Positions 10,900 through 22,514 of a stretch of DNA of 55,690 nt are shown here, one piece after another (the stretch's first letter is position 1; every line of letters begins with the position of its first letter). The notes below the pieces were generated by a model that saw only the letters and a list, made by a program, of their open reading frames with translations, did no database searches and had not been told where the DNA came from. Origin of the DNA: Phoronis australis (lineage: Eukaryota; Phoronida; Phoronidae). A program made the translations under genes and the position numbers. The DNA lies in assembly GCA_002633005.1 (NCBI GenBank), contig NMRA01000005.1, positions 835,016-890,705 of the forward strand, read 5' to 3'.

Positions 10900-13820
10900 A
10901 ATACTCAAGAGTAAATTAACAAGAATTCTGATAAGAGGTACGACTGTTAAAAAGTTGTGAAAAAATATGTCAGGTGACATTAAGGTATCTAACATTTGAA
11001 GCAAATGATTTTTGTTATTAATATTTCTCATTTACTTAGATAATCAATGGCCTAATTGAAAGAATTAAAAGGGAAAGTTGTTGTTTCAGATATTACCTCA
11101 AGTAAAACTACAGATCCCTGGTTGTCTTGGACAGGCATTTTCCTTGCTTATATAACTGTTCCTTGACTAGTATTTACTATTCAAGGACCAATAGGATGTG
11201 AGGTCAGTGGCCCAACAAAATTCCCGCATCTTGGTTCTGTATTCGGTTCCATTGAGTAAACACAGTGACCCACTCACTATTGAAGAACAGTCTGTGTCTG
11301 TCGTTCGTGTTTGCTCAATGCAGGCAAATTCAGAACCATGACGTTGACCCTTGGGCTGTTTGCGGGACTCAATTGTTCCATTGTTACTCAATAACGAAAT
11401 GATAATTTTAATTAGTGTACTATTACATGCTTTAACTGTCCCTCCAAGATAAACAGGTTGATGATGATATTTGCCTCGTGATTTCAGAATTCTTGTAATG
11501 GGGGACTTGCCCATTTACTTTCGACACTGTGGTTGCTAGGCGCATGGGTTATTCCAATTGCCATCTTTCCATGTATTTGCTATGGATTTTAATTGTTCAT
11601 CGTTGTTTTTTTGAAAATTCCAGGTGAACATATTATTAATGGCATTTTTTAAAATTCTTTATTGTCCGTTTCCAGAGTAAACATAAAACATTAGCCGGTT
11701 GACAAATTAAATAATGTTGTCGAAAGCTGGTGTAACTAATTAATCTTAAAAAGGTTGGACACTAATGTAGTGTTCGCAATATTGTTTTGTGGGAACAGGA
11801 AGTTGGGAGCAGGAAGTGGAACCAGCCTTTGGCTTTGAGTACACATTAGTTTCTTAATAAAGTCTTTACATCGACCAACATCGTCTTAATTAAAGACACG
11901 ACATCTAATATTTTGCAAAATGTTTATATTCTTTGAGTTTTAATCGATTTATTTATCATTACCACTGTGCTTTTATCTCCATTGCCTGTCGCAGGCTGGT
12001 GTATTCATGTCCGTTATTACTAATACCGTTGCTAGGGCCCTACTTTTGAAGGTGGAATGAATTAGTACATTGAACGTGAGAGTAAGTAAACCAAGCATAT
12101 CTTGTCAAATTAGAGAAAACTTTAACTTCAGCTGGATGACTTTCATACAAACTAGCAATGCAACTTTTTAAACAGCCTGATTAATTTCCTTGGCTTGATA
12201 CCATCTAGATATTCATCCAGTATTTTTTAAACAATTAATGATGTTGTAAAAAATGTCTAGATAAATTGTCATAGTGACCTCCTGACCTCTTTGAATTCTT
12301 ATTCTTACAATGTTACAACTGATTTAGGTAGTGCCTTTCGATAATGAACAATAGGTGTCTCTCGAAGGCGAACTTGAGCTCAGAGTCTTGTGACTATGAC
12401 TCATTCACTTTCCACCTGTGAGTGGGTGGTGCCTGTATTAGATGCTTGCTGCGCAACACTATAGCTCCATGGAGCTTGATGATGAAAAGGTCCACGTCAT
12501 GCTATAAAATTGTAGGCTATACAGAATCTGTTTTGCCCTTCATGCCAAATTGCAAGATGATGCTGAAGTGTAAAATTCTTAAGCAATTCATGTGAGGTCA
12601 TAAGTGCTGCTATGAAAGTCGCACTTCCGCAGTGGTTTTGTTCTGGATACACCTGCAGTTTGTAAGGTTTAGTTTCGTGAAGCTAACCCTTATGTGGAGA
12701 TTCTTCCCATCACGATAGAACGAGAGAAACCTACTGAATATTTTTAAAAGTTGAATATTAAAAATCCTGTAGATTGATCAACGGTTAGAAAAAAGGAACT
12801 TTTTATTTAGGTTTGAACTCCCAAAGTTAACCTTTTGTAGGAAATTTTATCAAAAAGGGGTCCTTTTATCGGGAATTTTGTTAGAAAAGGCATCGTTTCA
12901 TTAGGAAACTGGTCATGAAAAAGTCACCTTTCTGATCTGCACATCCCTTGTACCTCTTCTATGGGAGTACTCTTGAACATAAACTCCAAGGCCCTGAAGT
13001 TCTGTGCCGTAACTACAGTGTGGTCTTTAATTCTGCTGGAGCAGTTAGTAAATACAAAATTTTCTTCCTGGCTTGTGTGTATCTATAAACATTGAGCAGA
13101 TGTATCAAAACATGTAACAGTATTTGTAGCCCAAAACCGCAGTGATTTAACGATTTTCTTGTTCTACACCTGGTCTTCATTTCCTCGCCTTTTGCTCTGC
13201 AAAATCCATTAGCTTTTTCAGAGACGTATTTTTGGCAAGGTTGTGTTCAGTCGATGGCCAGCAAAGGTATGGATTGGAGTATTATTGTGTTTCTTCTCTG
13301 TATCTGCATTCATTCAGGATAACGCCCGGATTCCGCTATTTATGTCTGTTTGGGAATTTTGAACAATTTCACTTTTGAATACCTATACCCTGTAAATACA
13401 AGTATGAGGCTTAATCCTTGTTCCTTGATTTTCGGATTTTCAGTTTACTTAATGTCATGTAGGACCCTAAAAAATGTTCAAATTCGGCTTCAGATGAAAC
13501 TTTCATTATGCTATCCTTTAAACCCTTTCTCTGAAATGCTGTGGAGAATTGTTTTTAAAATGTTCCACTTTGGCACGAGGACCTATCAAAAATTGGGATT
13601 TTCATGATTTTGATGAAAAAATCAGAAAGAGCATAGAATAAAAATGAAATGATTATTTTGAAAACTGTGACGGCGTTTTTGAGATTTTCTCTGGGACGTA
13701 TCAAATGAAATTTGGTCATGTTATTGACACAGTTGTTTGCTACGCGTATGAATATGCCTTTCCTTTTTGTTAAATTTTCTTAAAAGACTTGATCAGGCAA
13801 TCCAACTAATGGCAGACTGA

Positions 13821-13915
13821 TAAAAAGCCAAAAATCAAATTCTGCAAGCTTTCTACTTTCAATGAATATCAACTAAAAGTATAGTTTTGTAGATATTTGA
13901 CTAAATACCTTGAGT
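13821..13915 (+). repeat. Dispersed repeat with AAAATCAAATTCTNCANGCTTTCTACTTTCA
   Basis: The stretch aaaatcaaattctgcaagctttctactttcaatgaat and its AT-rich follow-on, ending about tttgactaaa, recur at 51808-51915. The two copies differ by scattered substitutions. Class unknown. Confidence 0.6.
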
Positions 13916-14545
13916 TATTGACAAGTTCCTGCATTACCTTAAGCGTCGTGTTACGACAAATCAATAAGACTGACAGTGAATCATTGAAGTTGTGTTCTAA
14001 GTGACAGCTGCCGCGAGTTGCAACTTACCTCAGGGGCAACTTTGGCCGGTTGCATGAAACAGTCCCAACAGGGACTCAACTATGTTATCTAAATTTTCAG
14101 TGCAGTTGAAAACTTCGTTTACTCACTGTTGTTATATATTTTAATAATTTATCTTTATCATGATCACTTGTTTCACCTAACACTTTCTAATGATATATTT
14201 AAAAACAGCTTTTGTATCGCCGAAAACAAATAGACGAAGTCGTAAATTACCGCAGTAGAGATTTTGTTTGAACTGGTCCCTGTTAATTTAGCTTGAGTTT
14301 AGTCTGCTGTGTATCAAAGCTAAAGATCAGAAAAAGGACAATCAGTGTTTCCACAAAGTATTCACAAATTTGCTGAAAATTTAGGAAGCATAGTGAGTTT
14401 TTATTGGGACTGTCATGAAACCGAGCACCTGCCCCCCCCCCCACCCACTATTCTCTTCCGCCTGTAGAATTTGATTTCTGACATTATGCCAATCTGCCGT
14501 TGGTTCTGCATCACGTCATGGTAATTCTTCATTTCTCTACCATGC

Positions 14546-14730
14546 AATATGGCCGACAAGTGAAATTCTATTGTGTCTAATTTGTCCACAAAAATGAAAA
14601 TTAAGAAAAGTGCAGTGTAATTGCTAGTGTGGTTTGTGAATTAACTTTTGGTAAAATTTCCATTATTTATAGTAAATGGAAAATGATGACAATTTTGACA
14701 ATTATTTTTGTGCAAAATAAGTGAAGAAGT
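14546..14730 (+). repeat. Dispersed repeat with ATATGGNNGACAAGTGAAATT (copy 2)
   Basis: Partner of 10487-10690. It retains atatggccgacaagtgaaatt and the distal gtgcaaaataagtgaagaag block. Confidence 0.6.
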
Positions 14731-17700
14731 ACGTCTGTAGCAAATCAACAATTAAGGACCAAATATCTTTGATATAAATTTTCAAGATCAAACTTCAAAA
14801 ATGATAGTTTTTCAAATATTGTAAGTGCATTTTTGTTTAATTTAACATTTGTGCTTGCTATAAATATCCTTCGTGGTCTTTTTTGGTAGCTCTTCATCTC
14901 ACTAACAGTTGAACACTTATAACAATTCCTAGCAGCCTTTTGGAGTTCAAAGTAATCACCAGACACAGCATAAAGCACAGTAACTGATCTATAATGTAAG
15001 GCGATGTTATGTTCTGACGTTAGCCAAATTTGGACATTTTTCAAGGTTCCGACATTTAGCCTTAAATGTGATTTCTTAAAAAAATAATAGAAGCTTAAAC
15101 ATATGACAAGCAACTGATTCAGTTTAATAAAATGTCATATGCTGTTTTGTTTGGCATATGTCCCTGTTAAGCTGCTTAAAATTGAATTTTAAAAAGCATA
15201 GTTCTTGCTCATCTCTGAAATAAATTTTGTACAATAAAAAGTCTTGCATCTTACAAGATATACAATAATGAGTTACCCTGTGCTTGTATTATGTAGAGGT
15301 TCAAAGTGCAAGTGTTATTGAGCAATACCTACACTAGCTTCCTCAGGATCCTATATGGAATGACACATGCTCTTTAGTGTATTTCTTGTGACTTTGATTT
15401 ATTTTTGCATATTTGTTGTTCTATGGGCCAATGGAATCAAAATTTACACAATGGAAACTATTAAATATATGAATAATTAATTTGCATATTCCTGAAATTC
15501 TTCAATCACACAACTCCCTCTTCATCAGGGGAGATAAATCCGTAACAACTGGTGTGAAAACGTATCTTACTGAAAAGTGTGAAAAATTACAAACTTGCTT
15601 AGATTCCCATTGGATACTACAATCTACGTACACATTCAAGCACTTGCATTAAAGAAAAATTTCTGCCGTCATGAACAAATGTTCAAAGTACGCGGTTTTC
15701 CTTTACATTGTTTTGTCAAACATAAACCTCTGACAAATAGGCCTGTTTCTTATCCAAGCCTCAAATTTTTGGGAGTGGTCGGATTCATTGTGCGTGACCG
15801 TTTCCCATGCTTCATGTTCAGACAGAGTGCTTAGTACGTACTACCCTTAGGTCAGCGTTCTTTTGTGTGCTCATGCTGGTATTTCCTAGACTGGTATTTT
15901 ATGATGGTACTGAAAGCAATGGCATTTTACTTCCTCTTGTAATGTGAGTCCTCGTGTGAGGAGGCTACCTTTAAAGATGTATTTGCGTGTTCCTAATTAT
16001 CCTAATGTATAGCAGGAACTAAACGACAATGCTATTCGAACATCATCTATACTAAACTAAGTGCTGTTGTATGCATTGACAAGTTGTAAATGTGAAAACA
16101 AAAAATTCTGCAAATAGGTGACTTTTGCACTAATTACGTACTTTGAGGGCTCACAATATGATTTTCTTTAACCAAATTCTGTACCGTAGCTACTTTTGAT
16201 AAGATTTTAAAAATGCGACCATTCACAACAAGGATGGAAGCACTTGAAAACACTTGATAATTTTTGTTGATTTTTGTACGAAATTGATAAGATTTTACTA
16301 CAGTGCTCTGCAGACCATGTTTCTTGATAGAAAAGCATGACCACGCAAAATCACGCGAGAGAAAGGCGAGTTTTTCACGAATATGCTCAAGACATTATTA
16401 GCGAAACCTAGCAAAATGGCAGCCTTTGATGTCATTGGCTTTTTGAAATGTTGAATTTTGGGGACAGATTTTATAAGATGTAGGACAGAATTCATGGCCG
16501 TTTTTGTTGCATAAGCGAAGATTTCTTGTCACAATTGCATGACTAATTTGTTGGATCCAGAGAACGCTAGTCAGCTTGTTTTCCAATAGCCTTATCCTGA
16601 AATACCATGGTGCCACTGTAAAGCTGTGGTGTTTATCTATGATGAGTTGCAGTGTGACACCAAGAAAGGTGAGAATCTGGGTAGGGCACCATGAATTATT
16701 CTTTACATGTCTGACTCAGATGCATGTTTTCTACCTCAGATCCGTAAAACTAGTCGAAATCAAGATTGACTGTTGTTAACTAGAACTTTTTTTTGCAGAA
16801 GTTTTCCAAGGATGTTACGAACCCAGCTGGTAGCGTTTTACTTCTATGGTTGCTGTTGTTTGCATGACACAGGCCACAATCGTCATTAATGCATTATACA
16901 CATACATCTTGTGACTGATTGAATTTGTATGCAAAATGGCCGCCTTGTGGAAGCCATTTTTTTATTTGTTGAAACTTTACTGTTCCCTTTATACAACATG
17001 ATATGTACAAAGGTCTACAAGAAGTACCTTTGTTTTTGTTGTGACTTGCCGTTTCATTCTTGGTTTTTTCAAGTTAGGAGTAACTGCTATTTTGTTGATA
17101 GCCATTCATTTTTCGTTGATCGATTTCTCACCGTCTTGTGTACTGTAACTCATCCATTGGTCTGTCTTAGTTTACGGTCCGTCTACTTCACATGCGATTT
17201 TAGCTGCATCATTGGATGTTTTCACACTGAGTGCACGCAGCTCCAAATAGAGAATTTCTGATGGCTTGTTTTTGCTTGAAACTGTACACAATGCAACACC
17301 ACATTTTTCTTCTTTGATGCTATGACAACCATTTCCTCTTCATGGTTGGAAGAGCTCCATTGTCCATATGGCAACAGTTCAAATTTGTTGGCAACGACAG
17401 GAACTGTATGTTGTTTTTAAGTCATTTGAAATCTCCTTATGTCAACTTTTTGTTAACAAGTTGGTTGATGGCCCTTTGTCGATTGGCCACATGCCACTAC
17501 ATTAAAGAAATATAAGAATGTAGAATGATGTCCACCAACTACACTATCGCCATCTAGTGACAATGTGTATTTCGTCGTGTTGCTGCTGTTGTCATTGTGA
17601 CTGTCTTCATCATTACAGTCATCACGGAGTCCTGTAACGGTATTTATTTTAGCCTGGTGGTTGTTTTCACAAAGTTAATTTTTTTCATGAGTTATATCCA

Positions 17701-20700
17701 AGAATTATTTTGATATTTTTCATGGTTTCCAATTATGCTAGTTGCCCTAATGGAATTTGCGGTGTCTATCAAATGTCTTGTATTTCTCAAGTGTGATTGT
17801 AGATTATACAGAAGATCAGTGGACCCCAGATATGGTATTTCCTCGCTGCACTTTGTATCGTTTGCCTGTTGAGCACTCTCTAGTGTCACTGATAGCCTTA
17901 TCTAAATTAACAATCGATATTTTTCATGTGGTTGTTTGTCATTGATCAGGTTTTGCTTTTCATTTGTGTACCATACATTTTTTTAATAAAATACTTCCCG
18001 ATTTTTAACTTCTTATTGACAGTAGGTTTATGATCTTTAATGGAAAGTCATTCTAGCCATAATTTCCACTTGTAACATATCAATAATGAACATTTCACAG
18101 AACTATTTCAGTATGTTTCTTTTTTTCCTTAGCAACAGTGTTCTCACTTTAGGCACCTTTTTACCATAATTTGTACTTCCATATAAATTCTTTCGTGTGG
18201 TGTAACCTAAGACAAAATTAGTCAAGAGGCCAAGATTTTGCAAGCGATAGAAGACAATGAGACACTTGGCTCACGAAAGTGTTACCCAATGGTCGGCCCC
18301 CCACAATGCATTGCCTCAAAAACGCGCGTCTAGGCGTCAATGTAACTCAATGACGGATAACTTAATGTAACTAATAACGATGAGTTTGACTAAAATACAT
18401 TTTTGCTTCAAATCTGGAATTATTTCAAAATGTAAAATTTGCAATTACCTGCTTTTTCTGCTGCTTGAAATTTCTAAGATGCTCGTTCTAACATTAGGTA
18501 AGATTTTGCACACATACAATAGAATTCAATGTTACAGGTAAGGTCATTTAAAAATACTTTATTCAACAGAAACTGTGAAAATGTCCAACGCGGGCACTGT
18601 CGATTGTGGGTACGCTGTTGTTATAGCCCTTGAAAACCATTATTTTGGTTCCTGTTTGTAGGTGGGAGTGGGACCCTTTGTTTTGGCTATTTATTGCGGC
18701 AAGTTAGAATTACATATGATACCAACTAAACCTGGTTGTAACTCTATAGTTGTAATTGACTTGTAATCGTTACCATTTGCACCAACTGTTAAATCTGGTG
18801 GAAACTTAGTTCATGGTTTTAGTCTCTAGTCGCCAGGGCAATCGCTTTCCGACTCACCCTAGTTAGTGTAACCTCTGTGTGCCATTGTTTCCAATTAGAC
18901 TTGATAACATTGCCACCTAACTTGTTACTATGGTTTTAACCTCTCAGTAAGATACCTTCACACAGAGCATCCACGCTACAGTTATGTAGCATTTAAAACA
19001 GATTTTGAAGTGTTTTCACAGAGTTATGATTTTTTAAAAATTGGTTTAAAAGTTATAACTACTTTGGTGTGAACAGGGTATGTGAGTTCAATAGAAAGAT
19101 TTGTCACCACTCAATGAAGTCCAGTTGAAGTTCTCTGTATTGTCTCGACCTTGGCACTGCATGGTTAACCGTAAGATGTTTTTGGGAAATGTATGTCTGT
19201 ATTGTAATTAAAAAACATTCTGTGTTAAAATTATAGTTTCTAGAAAAATGGATCTTTACCACTAGAGGTTTCACCACAAAAGCCCAGTCAATATTAACAC
19301 CCAAGATTTTTGTTCAAAAATGCACCTATGAATCAAGGGATTATAGTGCTATGTCAAACCCTAAATCTTTCCAGTTCAATTCCTTAGGGAATGGATACCG
19401 AAACCTTACTGAATTAAATCTATTATGAAAAACAATGTTTCGATAGTCTTATACATTTGCTATTGCTGCCAAATACATGTCCGTCATGGAATTTGATTTT
19501 TGGTCTAGTCTTTTTGGAGTTTAATTATCAAAAAATTAGTTTGGAATGAGTCTAAAAGTTTAATCGCGCTAACTTCTTGTCATAAAAGGCTTTTTATCCG
19601 ATGATTATCTGAAAGAAGTATTCTAGCTTTCTATTATGATAAGCCTCCCTGTCCCACGCAAAATATTCTAAATACATCGTCCATTCAGCGTGACTGCAAA
19701 CTGTTATCAATAAATTTGTGCTCATTCACTAGAGAGGATGTGTGGGTGGTTTTCCATAAACTTCCCTTTGTAATTCCATTATTGGCACAAGTAACCGCTT
19801 AATTGTTGTCTGGCTGTGGATAAGGACTGGGTTAAATATCTACTACCTGGTCACACATTGGCAAGTGTGTGCATTGAGACTATTATCTAATATTAGCTCA
19901 CTAAAAGTATTTAGACTGATAGTAGAAAATATATAGAATTTGATTTTAAATGTCAAACCAATCTGCTATTAAGTCGTGAGATTATGTCTTATAATTAAGG
20001 AAATGAGAAAGGTATTTTCTTTGCAAAACAATGGTATCAGTAGCAGAGCCAAAAAAATTAACGTAAACATTCAAGATGAAATATTCAAAAATGCTGTCAT
20101 AGTTTTCTGAACTATCTGTTCAGTTTTGATTTATAAATTGTTCAATGTTTATTCATATAAATCATGGAAGTCATTCTTTTCGTTGGCATTAGCTGTAAAA
20201 AGAGAAACATTTTAGAAATCATTCGAGACTGTTTCGGAAAGCTGCGAGCATAAATCACAAAGTCTAGCAGTTTTGTTTGACTTCTAGCACCCATTTCTGA
20301 GATATGATGCATGAAAGTAACCTAAGGCTGACAATTACTCATTGTCTGAAAGGAACACTGCAGCCATCTAGTTTCATTGGACTTAAAATGTAAGTTGTAA
20401 AAGATGAGTTTGTCCTAGGTATTTTGGCTGGGGAAGAATACATTTAACAAAATTGATAAACTTGTGTAGAAGTGGTGAAGGAAGAAAAACTCTGAGGTGT
20501 AAAATGGAACAAGGCTGGTAGTAATCTAGAAAATTAGCTGCAAATTTTTGCACCAAATATTGAAAGATTTCTGACAAGATTCTGTGTGTATTTTCCCATC
20601 AGTTTTTATTGTTTCTATTTTAGTATTTCATTTGTACTTTTGACACGCATCTGGAGAATCAGAATAACAGTATACATAAATTAATAGTACAATACAATAT

Positions 20701-20763
20701 ATGATGGTTGATAAAGAAATTATTACTTGGTGAAATGAAATTTTCTGCTTTTTGTCAGATTTG

Positions 20764-20791
20764 TTTTTTTTTTTTTTTTTTTTTTTTTTTT
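20764..20791. repeat. Poly-T tract, 28 bases
   Basis: Uninterrupted T run. It could be the poly-A tail of a minus-strand retroposon or a simple-sequence expansion; no element was recognised next to it. Confidence 0.9.
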
Positions 20792-20859
20792 GTTCGCTTG
20801 TTTGCGTTTTCGCACGCCACATGTCACATTTCTTATCAGGGTGGAATTTACGCATAAGA

Positions 20860-21900
20860 CATGTCGTTAATAGCTCGAAGTCTTTTGAATTTGTTGAAAT
20901 CAGGCGTAAGATGGTGCTGTGACAAACATTTTTCATTTTTTGCTTTGCGGAGACATAGCTCCGTTGTTTCTGGTGGGAGTTTTTTAATTTTTTTCCAGTG
21001 GATAAATCATTTCAAGGGTCATTGTGAGTGTTCCATTTGTTTTTCTCGTGGACTTATCCTTCTCAAATTATTTGAGATTTTCCAGTGTCTCAGTTCCAAT
21101 AATAATAGAGTTTTTGTGCTGTATCTTCAGGGTCCCTAATGACAGATCTGTCTGAACTTTGGTTTGTGGATAGATCTTTTCAGAGGAGGCAATGTGTCCT
21201 AGTGTGATAGGTGCCCGCCTTCTGTACTCAAGGTCGTGGGTTCGGGTCCCACAGAGCCACACTGCTAGACCTTTGAGTCGGGTTTCTAGCCCCTCAGCTC
21301 GGTTTTAACTACCGTATATATTAATAAAGCACAAAAATAGTTCCACGTGATTAGTGCAATGGACCCACGTGCTCAGCCTGTGCACGTCTGGTACAACATG
21401 TATCAAACCACCTGCAATTATTTAATTATTTTTATCATAGATCTTTTCAAGAGTGTCAGCATTTTGAAACCTGTTTCTCGCTATGACATACTGCTCTCGA
21501 CATATTCGACATTTACTGCTTAGATGACTGCTCTTTCATGACTTGCCTGTAGCTGCACTTTGTTAGCCTATCACATCTGTGCTTGAGGTTCAGTGTTTGT
21601 AGTTCCATAGACATGAAATTTAAGTACAGTATTTATCTAGTCAATAGCCTAGGGACTTTCGTTTTTGGGCGAAATCAGACGTAAGATGGAGCTCTGACAG
21701 CCATTTTTCGAATTATGTTTTCAGAGCTCTACCTCCGCGTTCCTTTGACCCAACGTTTTCACATTTGGTTTGTAAATAGATTTACTCACAGACTATCTGA
21801 TCTGCTCGTTTAGTTTCTGGCTGTTCACGAGTTATTTGAGGTTTTCTGATTGGATGACTGTCTTTTATTGACTGAGATTCTTCAATGCACATTTATCGGT
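20860..21900. repeat. Diverged direct duplication interrupted by a SINE
   Basis: Segments near 20897 (gaaatcaggcgtaagatggtgct) and 21671 (gaaatcagacgtaagatggagct) start two parallel stretches. Both continue to a cattttt block, a tttggtttgtnnatagat block (21157 and 21768) and an attatttgagnttttc block (21066 and 21832). The spacing is not constant because the S1 SINE sits between them. This looks like an old tandem duplication of an unidentified unit. Confidence 0.5.
21186..21430 (+). mobile_element. tRNA-derived SINE family S1, full-length copy
   Basis: The tRNA-like head (gaggcaatgtgtcctagtgtgataggtgcccgc region, B box ggttcgggtcc) is followed by an unrelated body with ctagcccctcagctcggtttt, attaataaagcac, gtgattagtgcaatgg, gcacgtctggtacaac and an AT-rich end. 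It is about 80 percent like the copy at 52690 by eye. Pol III promoter boxes and a shared non-tRNA body define it as a SINE. Confidence 0.85.
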
Positions 21901-22267
21901 TTGTCATTTCCTGTACCTTTTTGTAATAGGTGTTGGGGCCATGATTGTTCATGTTCTTGGTTTCGTCGACTTTTCGATTTCGCCAAGTATCACTCCTCAG
22001 GATGTTTTCATTTTGTTTCTTAGACACCAGGAAATTTGATTGGAAAAAATCATCCAATAAAGTTCCTAAGTGCCTGTAAATTGAATTCCTTGATATTTTT
22101 AGTAGCCTAATGCTTGTCTAGTAATTCTTTTTTCTTAAAATCCTTGAACTATCCTACGTTCATTGCTCAAACTAAAATTAAAGATTGGTTAAACCCCCAG
22201 GTTGCCATTTTCAACCTGGAGTTTCACCACCTGAGGTAAAGTTAATGGTTTTTTACTAGCTAATTTC

Positions 22268-22514
22268 CAGGACTTGGAATTTTCCTCTTTTAAGAAGCTT
22301 CCTCTTTTTGGGTTTGATTTCCTCTTATTTGATTTCCAGTTTCCTCTTTTTTTGTCTCTTTTTTATCTTTATCGTGACTATTTTTGCAAAAACGTTTAAA
22401 TTTCAGTTGAATTTTACAACACAAAATATATATCTATTGCACAAGCCTATTTGTGGAACGGTGCATCACCTGGAAAATTTTCCTCTTTTTTGTCATCGAT
22501 CATTCCAAACCCTG
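22268..22514 (+). mobile_element. hAT-type MITE, CAGGGCTTGG family (copy 2)
   Basis: It starts caggacttggaattttcctc and ends cattccaaaccctg. The interior matches the other copies (tttcctcttatttgatttcc, then cagttgaattttacaacacaaaatat, then ggaacggtgcatcacctgg). An apparent 134-codon ORF over this span is the element read through and not a gene. No clean 8-bp target duplication. Confidence 0.85.

Larger units (their letters stand above)
10900..20763. other. Ten-kilobase gene desert with scattered repeats
   Basis: I see no convincing protein gene. Many 60-120-codon frames exist on both strands, but none has a recognisable motif, a coherent exon border or family resemblance. Content includes the dispersed repeat at 14546-14730, an 11-C run near 14431, a repeat at 13821-13915 also found at 51808-51915, and related inverted segments near 13467 and 15030. 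Distant regulatory DNA or unrecognised UTR exons cannot be excluded. Confidence 0.5.

Noticed and set aside
14745-15113. 122-codon minus-strand ORF and a related frame near 13467 (shared TLKNVQI)
   Set aside because: The shared words reflect a diverged inverted repeat, not a conserved protein; there are stops around both.
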